Assembly (NCBI GenBank): GCA_027972325.1
Contig: JAPMOS010000055.1
Span: 124,001-188,000, forward strand
DNA from: Paratrimastix pyriformis
Taxonomy: Eukaryota > Preaxostyla > Paratrimastigidae
Length of the DNA stretch: 64,000 nucleotides
Direction: 5' to 3'
A program made the translations under genes and the position numbers. Shown here one piece after another: positions 51,571 through 62,214 of the stretch. The first letter of the stretch is position 1. Each line of letters opens with the position of its first letter. The notes beneath the pieces are model-generated. The model saw only the letters and a program-made list of their open reading frames with translations. It had not been told where the DNA came from and searched no databases.

Positions 51571-52336
51571 TCAATCCTTGATTAAATTAACCCAGTGTGT
51601 TTCTTTCCAGAAGTGATATAAAAGATCATTATCATGATCTTGTAATAACGCTTTCGCGAGAAGAAAGCGGTCACGAAAATTTACAATTTTAGAAAATTTG
51701 ATTACTTCCTTTTTCAAATCATTTCGAAACATGCGACGATTAAAATATTGTTCTGCGATGGGAAACAAACACTGAATACCTCCGCGAATAGTATCAGTTT
51801 CATTAACATCAATCTCCTTGCGATCATACTTGTATTTTCGAGTGATCTCATAATTGTTTTCGCCTTTATATTTAATAATTGTAGTGCATCCGAGAAATTA
51901 GTCGGGATTTCCAACCTGATGTGAATATAAGTGAGTGCTTCATCAAAAGTCTTGATTAATGAGGTCATCATGACAATTTGGTGTAACATTTGACCCATAC
52001 TCGGCTCATATTCATTGAAGAATATCATCCGACCTTGGTATTTGGCGGCCTTCATGATTCGTCGTTGGTAAATCATGGAGTCTCGCGCATGCTTGATAAA
52101 AATGCCAATAGGAGAACGGATGGTATTTTTAAATTTATAAATTCTCGATTTTCTCGGAATTGCCTTAATTGATTGGCATCATTTTGTTGCTCCAGAAGCC
52201 ACAAAATCCGACTATATGGTCCACATCCAAGAACATTCAGAATTTTTCGGATCTCCGGTAGATCAGAATTAATTTGAGAATCATAATATGCGATGAGATT
52301 ATCAATTCGTTTCATGTAAACATCTCGTAATCCCAT
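51571..52336 (-). pseudogene. Unrecognised gene, element B (broken)
   Basis: Three overlapping open pieces on the same strand (starting MGLRDVYMKRIDNLIAYYDS at 52336) encode helical sequence with segments such as RILWLLEQQNDANQLRQF and FRDRFLLAKALLQDHDNDLL. They probably represent one former gene of about 250 residues. No family is recognised. Confidence 0.4.
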
Positions 52337-52466
52337 GTAGAATTCAGTAATAAATGGTGATTCATTTTTTGCATTTTCTTATATATAATAGAATTAGATA
52401 ATTTATTTTTATATTAAAATATTTGGAAATTAAATTCTAGATATTTTAATTTATAATTAATTATTT

Positions 52467-52961
52467 TTATTTAATGAACTTTTTTAATAATCGGATGCAG
52501 CGGGTATCATTTGCTTTGGCACTATTATTTTTGAATGAGTATATGATATCATATGGTGCGTAATCTTGTGATCTCATCACAATAAACAGAATGCAGTAGT
52601 ATCCACACATATTGGAGTTGATATTTTGAATTTCATTAGTGGAATATATACAGGTTTTCCTCGAACGATATAAAAAGTCTCTGATGGCTGGCGGAGGAAT
52701 AACTCCGAAACTATCATAATATTCACAATATTCCTGTCCATGAAATGCACAAACCCAATGACTCCCTCGTTCTTTTGTTGTATTTAAATTAATTACAATA
52801 CTCTGGCCATCTCGGAGTGGTTCCAGATTCTTGAGTTGGTCAATACAGTAACAACCACGGTAATCTGGTGATGCCCGATAGAGAACATCATCTATTTCAT
52901 CTAAATATAATGGATGTATCTTTGAAAGTATATCAACGGTCATATATAATGCTAAATACAA
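52467..52961 (-). CDS. Adenain-like cysteine protease, element B
   Basis: 164 residues, start MYLALYMTVDILSKIHP. The catalytic set of C5/C48-type proteases is visible: GSHWVCAFHG (His), EYYDSFGVIPPPAIRDFL (Asp), Q-x-x-N (oxyanion Gln in NEIQNINS) and MCGYYCILFI (Cys). This is the maturation protease (PRO) of Polintons, virophages and adenoviruses, which cuts capsid proteins at (M/I/L)xGG-x sites. It lies 23 bp downstream of the shared gene on the same strand. The frame looks whole. Confidence 0.9.
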   Translation of the reverse strand: MYLALYMTVDILSKIHPLYLDEIDDVLYRASPDYRGCYCIDQLKNLEPLRDGQSIVINLNTTKERGSHWVCAFHGQEYCEYYDSFGVIPPPAIRDFLYRSRKTCIYSTNEIQNINSNMCGYYCILFIVMRSQDYAPYDIIYSFKNNSAKANDTRCIRLLKKFIK

Positions 52962-52983
52962 AATAATTATTATATAATGTTCT

Positions 52984-53640
52984 TTACTGTGTTTTCTTTA
53001 ATAATTGTGACACCTGTGTGATTGAGCTCAGTTGTTGTAATAATGCCGATTTGTCATATTTCGCCGCATTTTGGATCAGACTTGTGAAAGCGCTTGCGAC
53101 ACCAGAAGTGGTGGATAATAAATTATTATCAAGAAGTTCCTGCGACAGTTTGGCTGTGATATCTTTTAATCTGCTTTCTTTCTTATCCATCACCATTTCT
53201 TTTAAATGGGTCAAGAATTCAAAGATGACGTAGTTATAGATGGCATTCAAATTATTAAGACTTAAATAGTTTTGATTCCGTATGGTGTCCAGAATGACTA
53301 AGAAAGTGATCTTATTATATTGTTCATCATGATATTTATCAGCAATCACACCGATATAGGTATCCCATATAACCTGGAAACCTTTCAATCTGGCACAATA
53401 TCCAAAATTAAAACATTTTGAGTCATGTGAACCGATGTATATCTTCACTTGATTAATCAGTTTGGATAAGCCAGATGTATCCGCTAATTCTTGTATTTGG
53501 TATGACGTTAACTCAATGCCATAATATTTGATTTCATTCAATAATTCTCCCATTTCTTGCATTGTATCACAATTTTCGGAGAATTTCAATTTTTCTTCAC
53601 GCAATATTGGTGCTATATATTTGATATATATTTGGGCCAG
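52984..53640 (-). pseudogene. Conserved Polinton-like gene shared by A2 and B, B copy
   Basis: It encodes IAPILREEKLKFSENCDTMQ to the end QVSQLLKKTQ (stop near 52984), homologous to the gene at 45244-46152 of A2. The N-terminal part present in A2 is absent; at this point the sequence passes into Harbinger copy 2. Helical. Proximity to PRO suggests a virion or maturation role, but this is inference. Broken. Confidence 0.6.
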
Positions 53641-54118
53641 GCAACATTCCGTATAGATAACCACAAGACTCTCGAAAAATGCACACCTTGTGCCGACGCA
53701 CCACATTCACCAGACAAGCACCCCATCCTCATCGCTCCTTCACCGGAGTCCTTCATGTATAATGCTGCAGAATGTGTATCTATATGTATGTACAGGTATA
53801 TGCATGTATATAATGTAGAAAACGGAATATATTTTTTCAACATCAAAAGGAGAACCAGGCACTTATTCCAGAAGGACCCGCGCAGCTCCTTCTGCCGTGA
53901 TCCGGGTGAAGTGGAGTACTTTGTAGCCGGGGTGGGGTGAACCCGGGGTTGCACTTGTCAGATCGACATCTGGAGGGACGGCCAGATCACCCTGAATGGT
54001 GTCGACAACCCAGGGTGGGGGTGCGTTGGGACCCTCGATGGGAGGGGCATGTAGCACCCACTGCAGGCCATTATTGCCTCGGGTGATTGTGAGCGTAAGA
54101 AAAAAGAGATGAACCCCG

Positions 54119-54712
54119 CTACTGACCTCGGACAATTGATGTTTTGATTGAAGCTGGAATGTAGAGATGTATTCCGTCCTGTTCAATCTTCCAAGAATGG
54201 AAAGCAATTTTTGAAGGGACTGTGGATGACACTGGATGAGGTGTGCTGTTCAGCCGGGCAAACTGTCTTTCAAACTCTGCCGAGCTTTCTGGGAGCAGTT
54301 TTGTCGCTTTGTCCTCGTGTTTGTCGGTCACCTCGTTCTTCATTTTCTCATAGCTACATGGCGAAAAAGTACGATGGAAGGAGTGACTCATGTACGCAGA
54401 CTTCAATCTGGTCCGGACTTGTGTGGGGGTTTTGCCTGTCTTCTCGGCAATGACTGCGACAATTCTGCTGAGAGGCTCTCCGTGGTGAAGTTGTTCGGCT
54501 TCTTGCTTCTTCTGGATGTCCTCTTTTGTCCACCGTGAGCGTGAAGAAGATTTCTTCTTCGCACTGGCCTCCTTCTTTGTTTTCTCTTCCTTCTCTCCGT
54601 CGGCGTCCGAGTGCTCTTCTTCTGTGGTATCCAAAGCGTCGGTGGATTTTGCAAGGTCTTCTTCGTTGTCGTCATCCACCACAACCAAACTTCTTTTGTT
54701 GCGTTTCGGCAT
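54119..54712 (-). CDS. Harbinger Myb/SANT-like DNA-binding protein, copy 2
   Basis: 197 residues, start MPKRNKRSLVVVDDDNEED. An acidic, then Lys-rich N-terminus is followed by a Myb/SANT-type region (RSRWTKEDIQKKQEAEQLH ... IVAVIAEKTGKTPTQVRTRLKS) and a tail of about 80 residues. In this superfamily the Myb-like protein binds the element ends and brings in the transposase. Frame open here; in copy 1 only the N-terminal part remains and it carries frame differences. Confidence 0.75.
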   Translation of the reverse strand: MPKRNKRSLVVVDDDNEEDLAKSTDALDTTEEEHSDADGEKEEKTKKEASAKKKSSSRSRWTKEDIQKKQEAEQLHHGEPLSRIVAVIAEKTGKTPTQVRTRLKSAYMSHSFHRTFSPCSYEKMKNEVTDKHEDKATKLLPESSAEFERQFARLNSTPHPVSSTVPSKIAFHSWKIEQDGIHLYIPASIKTSIVRGQ

Positions 54713-54812
54713 GAACTCTTGGCGAATGGTTTGCCGGACGAGTATGAGTAACCCCAGGGGAGGTTCGCAATTCGCCGGAAAATGACTCTGACCTTGGTAA
54801 ACCGAATTCGGG

Positions 54813-55693
54813 ATGAATATTCACGCTTTCCCGTCACAGAACAACAGTGTCGAGGATTTTATGGATGCAGTTCGCTTGTTTTACACGAAATTTGGGAGAA
54901 ATATGGCAGTCGTGCAAGCCAACTCGTCAGTGACATTTCCACATATTCATCTTGAAAAACCCGAACATAGAACAACCCAAATAAATTGCTCCGTTTCTCT
55001 GAGTGGACAAACCAGTATAACACGCATCTTGTGGAGGGTGTTCACGAAGGAGTTGGTCGCGAGGCCAACCGAAAATTTATATGGAGAATGAGTGAATATT
55101 TGGCAACCAATATGAATGAGATCTCACTGGATGCGCGTTTTCATGAACCTGCGCCACAGGGACTGTTCGCACCTTGCGTTTTGTGCCTCGATGCCACGTA
55201 TTTCCCCCTGCCCACGCATGCCGATCACGAGATTCATGCAAGATACTTTAATACTCATCGGAGGTGTGAGTGCCTCAAATATGAGGCAGCTGTGACCACC
55301 ACAACGGGGCAGCTGTGCTGGTGGAAAGGGCCACTGATTGGATCGGCCCACGATTTGACCGTTTTCCGTCACTTTGGGCTTGCTGACCAGCTGCTGCCCG
55401 GCGAAAGAGTGCTTGCCGACTCTGCATACATTGGCGAGCCCTGTGCTGTCACCCCATACCGGCGCAACCAGATCGTCGGAGAGCGCAGGCTCCTTTTTAA
55501 TCGCCACCACCACTCTGTGCGTGCCATTGTGGAGCAATTTTTCGGGCGTTTGTGCGACTTTTCTTGTCTGATGGAGACATGGCGCCATGACGAAGAGCTG
55601 CACATGTTCACCGCTCACGCCCTTGCCCAGACGACGGCCATCAAACTGCGTCATGAGCCCCTTCGCATCGACATCAACCCTCTCTTGTTGTAA
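54813..55693 (+). pseudogene. Harbinger DDE transposase, copy 2
   Basis: The open main part (from about 54986) contains YLATNMNEISLDARFHEPAP, CLDATYFPLPTHADHE (Asp), HDLTVFRHFGLADQLLPGE, VLADSAYIGEP (Asp) and RAIVEQFFGRLCDFSC (Glu), the DDE_Tnp_4 catalytic triad, ending in DINPLLL. The N-terminal region lies in other frames (for example EYSRFPVTEQQCRGFYGCSS, typical of this family's N-terminus), so a frameshift or unrecognised intron separates them near 54900-54990. Confidence 0.85.
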
Positions 55694-55914
55694 GAAATGT
55701 ATGCGAATATACAAAATATACACTGTACATAATATATATACACCGATCTGTACATATCTATGTTTATGTGCAATAGGAACCGCCCCGACCGGCCCATACA
55801 TAAAAGTTGTAGAAACGAAGGTGACTATGCCACACGATCGCATGCATCGAGTACATTCATTCCCCAAAATGTATACAGTTTCAATACGGAATGTTGCCTG
55901 GCCCATATATATAA

Positions 55915-58329
55915 ATGTTCCAAAAATTAACTTCCATCATTAAGAAATTAATTGCCCAAAAAATTATGACCAAAAACTATGCTCAGTCACTGAAAAAAAA
56001 ATATTCCAACTCAGAATTACCAATCCAACGTGTGGTCGCAAATCATCTCGCTTCATATGTGAATTCCAACCAAAAAATGAGTCCACGTCGCACAAATCAT
56101 TACCTTGATACCCTCATTGATATTCACAATCGGACTATCGAAATGCACAAGAAAGTGGGACAATTCAACAAAGATCTGAAAAAATACCAACCAATTGAAT
56201 TGCCAAAAACGCAAGAAGAAATACAAAATCAAGAAGATATTAATTTGATTGATTCTGACCAAGATATGACACAAGTTCCAGTATACTGCACAGGAAAAGC
56301 AAACTTTATCGTTATGAAAGATGATGTAAGCGAGCTCGCTTCATTCAAATTTAGAGTTAAAGTCCTTGTCCCATCGTATGTTGCGGACATCGGCCATGAA
56401 ATTCTCATTCGCGACTACTTGATACATGATCTCCAAAAATCAGAAGATTTAAAACAAAAACAGATGTCTCTTCAAGTTTACAGTTTAAATATTGAATCCA
56501 TTGAAAATCTATCTGCAACTTCACTGAAAAACCTCATGGATTCACCTCTTGAACTTGAACGAATTAACTCTCTCACATTAAAACATAATATTCCAATGCG
56601 TGCATGGTCTCCTCCTGCTATTGATATTAAAGGTGTTGGCTCTTATAAACGGAGCTTCAAAGATCACAATTGTGTCATTGATGCGTTGCTTTTCCACTAT
56701 CCATGTCTCTCTCGTCAATATATTATCCATATATTGAAACTTCTTCATTCCGACCTCAATAACACTGACAAATTAAATAAATATATTGAAAATGGTATCA
56801 CTACGAATGATATCGTATTTATTTGCACTCAACTGAACATCACATGTTATGCATTTGACTGGAATAATGTCCTATTCCATAAATATGTCGCCACCAACAG
56901 GCATCCTATCTCTATCCCAAAGAACTTCAAACTTCCAAATCTATCCGATGAATGTTACAAAAAGAAACCTTTTATCTTCATCCTCAATAATAACCATTGT
57001 TATTTAATCACAGAAGAAAGTGTAATCACAACAATATTAAACTCTCGTAAAAAGGACACAAAGGTCAATAATATTCGCACTTCATTATTCCAAGATGAAA
57101 CTCCAATTAAAGACACAAATACTTTCATTAATGCTAACGACACTTACAAAGAAATCCATGAAAATATTCACATTGAAGATCTTCATAGCCTTGAAAATGG
57201 TGCGAATGTCATGTATTCTTGTGATGATCTATTCGATATGTTGATGGAAATGTTAACAAAACTCAACTTCCAAGTGTCTTCCAAAAATATTCACTTACAA
57301 GGCCATTCTGTTTGCTATATTAAATACCAACGCGATGATAATCATGTCGTTCATTTATATGCAGATTCCAATTATCACAAAGCCTCATCGATCTCGTATA
57401 AAAATGCTCTCTCCATCTGCAAATCTCTTGATATACCGTTCAATAACCAACCAAGTTCTGTCATCTTCTCGAAATTTGAGAAGCAATGTGATTCCAATGA
57501 ACGATGCAACGTTTCTGACCAACTTAAACGAGAGGTATTCAACAAATCTCTCGGTAAATGCACTGTCTGTCAATGCTTCCCTGACGATCCAGAAATCGAT
57601 CACATCACCCCAGTATGTCAAGGTGGCCTCACACATCTTGACAATTTACAAGTGCTATGCAAATCTTGCCATTTAAAGAAATGCAAAGCAGAACGCGAGA
57701 ACGGTAAATATTCTAAGATTGATAACACTCGTAGTTATTACAACCAACAAGTCTTTGATATCATCTCTCAATATACTCCTTATGCTTTCGTTGAAGATGT
57801 CCCTTATGAACTCTCTCCAGATTTCTTTGGTATATACATTCAAACGAAAATCGATATGCGGAAAACTCGACGGAATATTTTAATGCATGCCCACACCGAT
57901 ATCCCACGGTTCTGTGTCATGGATCAAGTGACTCCTTTCGATAAAAATAATGATAAGATTGTTTGTGGAAAATATTATGTGGAAACATCTCACTATTTTC
58001 CAACACGTGGATCTGGCTGGTATTACCATAACACTATCACTCATTGTCTCAAAATGGGTTACTTCTCACTTGACGATATTAAATATAAGATTGTTTGCTC
58101 TCTCCCAATAAAAGATAATAAATTCAATGATGTGATTGACGGCTTCGTGAATATTGTCGACCAATCCGCCAAACATTATATTCAAGATCATCAAATAACA
58201 GATCAAGAGGCAATAAATAATATCACTCGTAACTTCACTCAATTTGGCAAACTCAGCATTAATGGATGGATCGGTTGCATGAACCGAATTAAAACTTCAC
58301 AATCATCTCTCCATTTATACAACCGATAA
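55915..58329 (+). CDS. Large replication-type protein with HNH domain, element B
   Basis: An 804-residue open frame starts 11 bp after the Harbinger end (MFQKLTSIIKKLIAQKIMTK). A region around residues 245-370 (FKDHNCVIDALLFHYP ... ITCYAFDWNN ... FIFILNNNHCYLI) looks like a cysteine-dependent, OTU-like or degenerate fold. At about 540-595 is a clear HNH nuclease (KCTVCQCFPDDPEIDHITPV ... LQVLCKSCHLKK). After that FCVMDQVTPF, YYVETSHYFPTRGSGWYYHN and KLSINGWIGCMN resemble the palm of B-family polymerases. From memory, similar proteins joined to SF1 helicases occur in mobile or viral elements. Function inferred. Confidence 0.6.
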   Translation: MFQKLTSIIKKLIAQKIMTKNYAQSLKKKYSNSELPIQRVVANHLASYVNSNQKMSPRRTNHYLDTLIDIHNRTIEMHKKVGQFNKDLKKYQPIELPKTQEEIQNQEDINLIDSDQDMTQVPVYCTGKANFIVMKDDVSELASFKFRVKVLVPSYVADIGHEILIRDYLIHDLQKSEDLKQKQMSLQVYSLNIESIENLSATSLKNLMDSPLELERINSLTLKHNIPMRAWSPPAIDIKGVGSYKRSFKDHNCVIDALLFHYPCLSRQYIIHILKLLHSDLNNTDKLNKYIENGITTNDIVFICTQLNITCYAFDWNNVLFHKYVATNRHPISIPKNFKLPNLSDECYKKKPFIFILNNNHCYLITEESVITTILNSRKKDTKVNNIRTSLFQDETPIKDTNTFINANDTYKEIHENIHIEDLHSLENGANVMYSCDDLFDMLMEMLTKLNFQVSSKNIHLQGHSVCYIKYQRDDNHVVHLYADSNYHKASSISYKNALSICKSLDIPFNNQPSSVIFSKFEKQCDSNERCNVSDQLKREVFNKSLGKCTVCQCFPDDPEIDHITPVCQGGLTHLDNLQVLCKSCHLKKCKAERENGKYSKIDNTRSYYNQQVFDIISQYTPYAFVEDVPYELSPDFFGIYIQTKIDMRKTRRNILMHAHTDIPRFCVMDQVTPFDKNNDKIVCGKYYVETSHYFPTRGSGWYYHNTITHCLKMGYFSLDDIKYKIVCSLPIKDNKFNDVIDGFVNIVDQSAKHYIQDHQITDQEAINNITRNFTQFGKLSINGWIGCMNRIKTSQSSLHLYNR

Positions 58330-58339
58330 ATCTCAGGCT

Positions 58340-59779
58340 TTGTGTGACTTCCTCACTTCAGAAAATGCATTCGTCGAGACTAATGAAAACAAAACCATCT
58401 TTTCAATCTTCCATCAAACCGAATCTTTGATCTTTGGCGACCGTCGTCCGATTTATCAATTCGTCGTCGAACAAGAAGCTATCGAATTGGATATACTCCG
58501 GCATAAAATTATTGACCATGGTGGCATTGTTTCTCGTTATAACACAGATTGTGTCACTTGCTATGTTCCATACTCTTTCGATGATGATACCGATAAATTA
58601 CGAGACATCATTGATACTTCATTTTGGGATCATGAAAACAAGTATTCAAAATATCAATTTGAAGCAATTTCAAAAACCCGCTTCTGTGAGCGCATGAAGG
58701 GTTATACATTCAACGAATATCATTATTCAGAACAACAAATTACTGTCGTTACCGATGAAAAGATTGATAAAGACTTTTCACCCCTTGTTGATTATGTTGT
58801 TCCAACCGACAAAAAGACACCAATTGTTAGCACTCTCATCAATGCACGCGCTGGTTGTGGTAAAACTACTTTAACCAACAAAATTATTGAAAAACTCACG
58901 ACAACAGGACGCACTTACCGTGTCACAACCCCTACAAATATTAGTGCTCGTTTATATGAAGCTGGCATCACGCTTCACAAATTATTAAATATGGCGAGCA
59001 AAAATAAACACGTATTTTTCAATTGTTTCAATGTTGATGTGCTAATTATTGACGAAATCAGTATGTGCTCTTCATATTTCTTCACATTCTTCCGAATGTT
59101 ACAACTCGCTCTCCCTAATTTGAAATTCATTCTTGTCGGTGACTTTGAGCAACTTCTTCCTGTCGCTGATGACCATTTCGATTACGAACACTCAATGATC
59201 GTGAAAGAATTATCAAATTTCCATATGATTCATCTCACAAAGTGTCGTCGTGCTGACCGGAAATTATTTGACATTTGTGACCCAATAAATATTAAAAATC
59301 TCCATAAAACGGACTTCCATAACGCACTCAATCCTATGCTTCATATTTGTTTTACCAACAAAAAACGTATTGAATTAAATCACGTATGTATGTTACGCTT
59401 TATTGCATCACACAATAAACTCAAACCCGTCCATTTCCAAAAATATAAAAACGATCCCGACAGCCAAGATGTGGATTTACTCGAAGGTATGCCAATTATT
59501 GGGCGAGCAAATAATAAGGCTTTCGAGGTGTATAAGAACCAACGCTTTACTGTCAAGAAAATTGATAGAAAGTCCAAAAAAATAACCATTTTCAATCCTC
59601 TGGAAAACGATTGTAAGGAAATACCTTTCGATGACTTCCAGTCTTTATTCTATCTTGCATTTGCCACCACCTGCCATAGCTCTCAAGGCCTCACTATCAA
59701 TCAACCTTATACCATTCATCAATGGGAGGCATTTGATAGCCGCATGAAATATGTCGCTCTCTCGTTCCACAAATTATGA
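58340..59779 (+). CDS. SF1 (Pif1/RecD-like) helicase, element B
   Basis: 479 residues. The N-terminal 130 residues continue the replication-type region (FVVEQEAIELDILRHKIIDH, then SRYNTDCVTCYVP, which resembles a polymerase motif C). The helicase follows: Walker A INARAGCGKTTLTNKI, VTTPTNISARLY, Walker B VLIIDEISMCSSYF, motif III VGDFEQLLPV, LTKCRRAD (motif IV/Arg), and TCHSSQGLTI with YVALSFHKL (motifs V-VI). A helicase of this type would unwind the element during replication. Open throughout. It follows the 804-residue frame directly. Confidence 0.85.
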   Translation: MCDFLTSENAFVETNENKTIFSIFHQTESLIFGDRRPIYQFVVEQEAIELDILRHKIIDHGGIVSRYNTDCVTCYVPYSFDDDTDKLRDIIDTSFWDHENKYSKYQFEAISKTRFCERMKGYTFNEYHYSEQQITVVTDEKIDKDFSPLVDYVVPTDKKTPIVSTLINARAGCGKTTLTNKIIEKLTTTGRTYRVTTPTNISARLYEAGITLHKLLNMASKNKHVFFNCFNVDVLIIDEISMCSSYFFTFFRMLQLALPNLKFILVGDFEQLLPVADDHFDYEHSMIVKELSNFHMIHLTKCRRADRKLFDICDPINIKNLHKTDFHNALNPMLHICFTNKKRIELNHVCMLRFIASHNKLKPVHFQKYKNDPDSQDVDLLEGMPIIGRANNKAFEVYKNQRFTVKKIDRKSKKITIFNPLENDCKEIPFDDFQSLFYLAFATTCHSSQGLTINQPYTIHQWEAFDSRMKYVALSFHKL

Positions 59780-59824
59780 ATTCATTAATGTCGCATTATA
59801 ATTATCTCAAGTAAATATATAAAA

Positions 59825-60958
59825 ATGAATAAAACTTTAGAAGAAAAATATTATGACCCACAATTTGGTTTCCAAAGCTTCGACAAATTTTACAAAAAAC
59901 TACAAGATGATCATATTGATCTCCCAAAATCAGAGGTCAAATCATGGCTTCAAAAACAGGAAGTTCACCAACTCGCAAAAAACCTCTCATCAAAAAAGCA
60001 AATTTCCTACGAATTGTGGCACCTCCTTTGACCTTTCAAATTGATAAAATTTATGTTCCAAAAGCACTATCTCAGATTAAAAATAAAACATCCATAAAAC
60101 CATTAAATAATGATCATCTTTATGCATTTCTTTTATGTGTCGACATTCTGAGTCGCAAAGCTTATATTTATAAATTAAAGGATCGGTCAATGTCTGACAC
60201 ATTACGAGCTTACAAAGAATTCTTAAATAATTTACAACATGATATTCAAAATCCCCCTTACCAACTTGAAGGGGATGACGAATTTAATGAAAAATCATTC
60301 CTTGCTTTCAACAACGACCGCAATATTATTTGTCGTTTTGAATCTGCAAGTGATGATCACATTGTTGGTGGAAATCGACTCGGAATCATTGATCGTCTCA
60401 CAAGAACATTAAAGCAACTGCTTTTTAAATATATTTTCAGTCTTGAAAATCTCCAACATGTCAATATCAGTTCAATATTTCAAGAACTGGTCACCAATTA
60501 AAACAACACTCCACATAAAGGGTTATTGATGAAGACTCCAAATTTTGTTTTCAAAAATGTTCCAATGCAAAAAACAATTCCATAGCCAGATTTCTCAAGA
60601 AAATTCAATTATTGTCGAGCGACTTGGTGAGAAATTTAAACCAGGCGATACAGTGAGAATTTATGAACATGTAGGCAAATATTCGAAAGAAATTCCACGT
60701 TTCAGTAAAGAGATATATAACATTTCCAAACGTGAAGGCACAAAATGGGTTATTGATGGTAAACGTCGACGTTTTAAGACAGACGAACTTCAAAAGATTG
60801 ACACTGTTGAACATAAAAATATTGAAGATGTGTCTCATGAAATTCACAAAAAAGTTTCAATAAACCGTGACTTGATGAAGCTGAAACGAGAAGGAATCGA
60901 TGAAAACAATATCATCAACACAAAAAAGCTCATCAGATTAAAAAAGCAACTTGAATAG
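59825..60958 (+). pseudogene. rve-type integrase, element B
   Basis: The start MNKTLEEKYYDPQFGFQSFD resembles the beginning of the A1 integrase (KTIQNAYSNPKTGFVSAPKL). The core retains LCVDILSRKAYIYKLKDRSM, EGDDEFNEKSFLAF (Asp) and GIIDRLTRTLKQLL around the Glu position. The C-terminal SH3-like module (EKFKPGDTVRIYEHVGKYSK) is followed by a basic tail. Gene of about 370 residues, broken. Its 3' part lies in the right arm of the inverted repeat and is duplicated at 48450-49187. Confidence 0.85.
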
Positions 60959-61390
60959 TCATCTGCTGATGTCATAAGATGAAAGAATAATAAGGAGAGA
61001 TCAGAATATGACGAGAACAAAGTTTGAGTGTGAAGACTGCGTATTCTTCCCAACTTCGGATCCTATTCGTTAGAAGACAGAGAGAAGAAGTCAGAAGATG
61101 AATAACATAAGGAGAGGACATAAAATGAAGGAAATAAAATTGTATTCATGTTAGGAAATCAATTTCATGTATCCCCATACGTCTCACTCTCCCTTTTCCC
61201 ACCCTACGCCTACCAGTGGATGGAAAATTTCACGTCACAAATCCCGACGAGGATTTTCATAAAATGACGAAGTTTTTATGATGGGCAGGTGCAGGTCAGC
61301 CCATTTATGATGGCACTTTTCTTAATAACCATGACTCCATGACCTCTTCCCATCATAGAAAGTTTTATGTACGGGGTCTCCTTTACTTAC
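60959..61390. other. Terminal non-coding segment of B, right copy
   Basis: This is the inverted copy of 48016-48449. No gene is visible. It ends at ACTTACTTGTCGC, where family A sequence (ACTGAAGATGAGCGC) begins in reverse orientation. Confidence 0.6.
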
Positions 61391-61865
61391 TTGTCGCACT
61401 GAAGATGAGCGCAAAGAATACCAACAGGAGAAATACAAGAAGACGTTTTGCAAGGATTTGTCGAACTACAAGCCGAGAGAATACAAGAAGAAGGAGAAAT
61501 ATGTGAAAGGAGCAAGGACTCAAGTAATAGTGACAAATAAGACGGATGGTACGAAAACAATATACAAGTCACTATATGCATGCAGTGTAGCATTGAAATT
61601 GAATCCAAATCAGGTTAAACAAAGATGTGAAAGTAGTTTTACATTTGATGACCTCGTATTTGAGTATGGAGAGTCAAAGAAACTCTTACCACCACAACTC
61701 AGGAAGACATTGAACAGTTTGCAGTCATCAATTGCCTACTTAGGCATTTCAGCTAAGACTAACAAAGAGCAATACAAGCAAATGCTTTTTGATAAGATAA
61801 AAAACCATAAGAAGATACAGAAGGAAGATAAGGATGCACTTTATGAGTACCTCATTGATTTCTAA
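61391..61865 (+). pseudogene. C-terminal half of GIY-YIG nuclease, inverted A2 copy
   Basis: It matches 47545-48015. The open frame from 61458 runs to a natural-looking end (DKDALYEYLIDF) at 61865. The catalytic domain is absent. The gene end is the same as in A1 and A2. Confidence 0.75.
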
Positions 61866-62161
61866 ATAGAGTGTTTTCTCGATTTCAGTTTTACTTTTAG
61901 CTAATATATCCAATGGATATCTTACTTTTGATGAATTTGAGTAGATAGGGCACCAAGAAGAGGCAAAAATGAGAAAGTAGTGATTTTTAGATACAGGTTC
62001 AAGATGAGCAAAATTTCAATCAGGATCACTGAAGGCTCAGCAAAGTGACATGAAATAATGCACATAGCTCAAATTATTTTCTAAAAATGGCTTAAAGAAT
62101 TATGAAATATAGTAATTATGGAGTAGTACCACATAAAGGTGCTATTCTATCAGCCGCATAC

Positions 62162-62214
62162 ATGCAATGAATGGTAGCACCATTCATTCGAATGCACACA
62201 TCTGTGTGCATTGC
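62162..62214. terminator. Double hairpin, inverted A2 copy
   Basis: Reverse complement of 47195-47247: AATGAATGGTAGCACCATTCATT followed by AATGCACACATCTGTGTGCATT. It lies between the GIY-YIG gene end and the upstream region of the VLTF-3-like gene. The same structure is present in A1 (24041-24093). Confidence 0.5.

Larger units (their letters stand above)
53634..55904 (+). mobile_element. PIF/Harbinger transposon, copy 2 (both ends present)
   Basis: Perfect 21-bp terminal inverted repeats lie at 53634-53654 and 55884-55904 (GGGCCAGGCAACATTCC... / ...GGAATGTTGCCTGGCCC). Inside are a minus-strand Myb/SANT-like gene and a plus-strand DDE transposase in divergent orientation, the standard two-gene plan of PIF/Harbinger. 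Flanks are TA-rich, so the 3-bp target duplication is not certain. It lies between the shared gene and the 804-residue frame of element B. The transposase needs two frames, so the copy is probably inactive. Confidence 0.9.
48016..61390. mobile_element. Polinton-like element B
   Basis: Between two inverted A2 pieces lies an AT-rich block with an adenain-like protease, the gene shared with A, a DUF2314-like small protein, an HNH/polymerase-like protein, an SF1 helicase and an rve integrase. Its two ends (48016-49187 and 60214-61390) are inverted copies including the integrase 3' part, either long terminal inverted repeats or part of the larger inverted duplication. It carries two Harbinger insertions. 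No capsid gene was recognised. Broken in several places; the helicase and 804-residue frames are long and open. The replication module differs from that of family A. Confidence 0.75.

Noticed and set aside
48016-61390. Element B as a simple insertion into A2
   Set aside because: The flanking A2 pieces are inverted copies of one another rather than the two sides of an interrupted gene, so simple insertion does not explain the structure.
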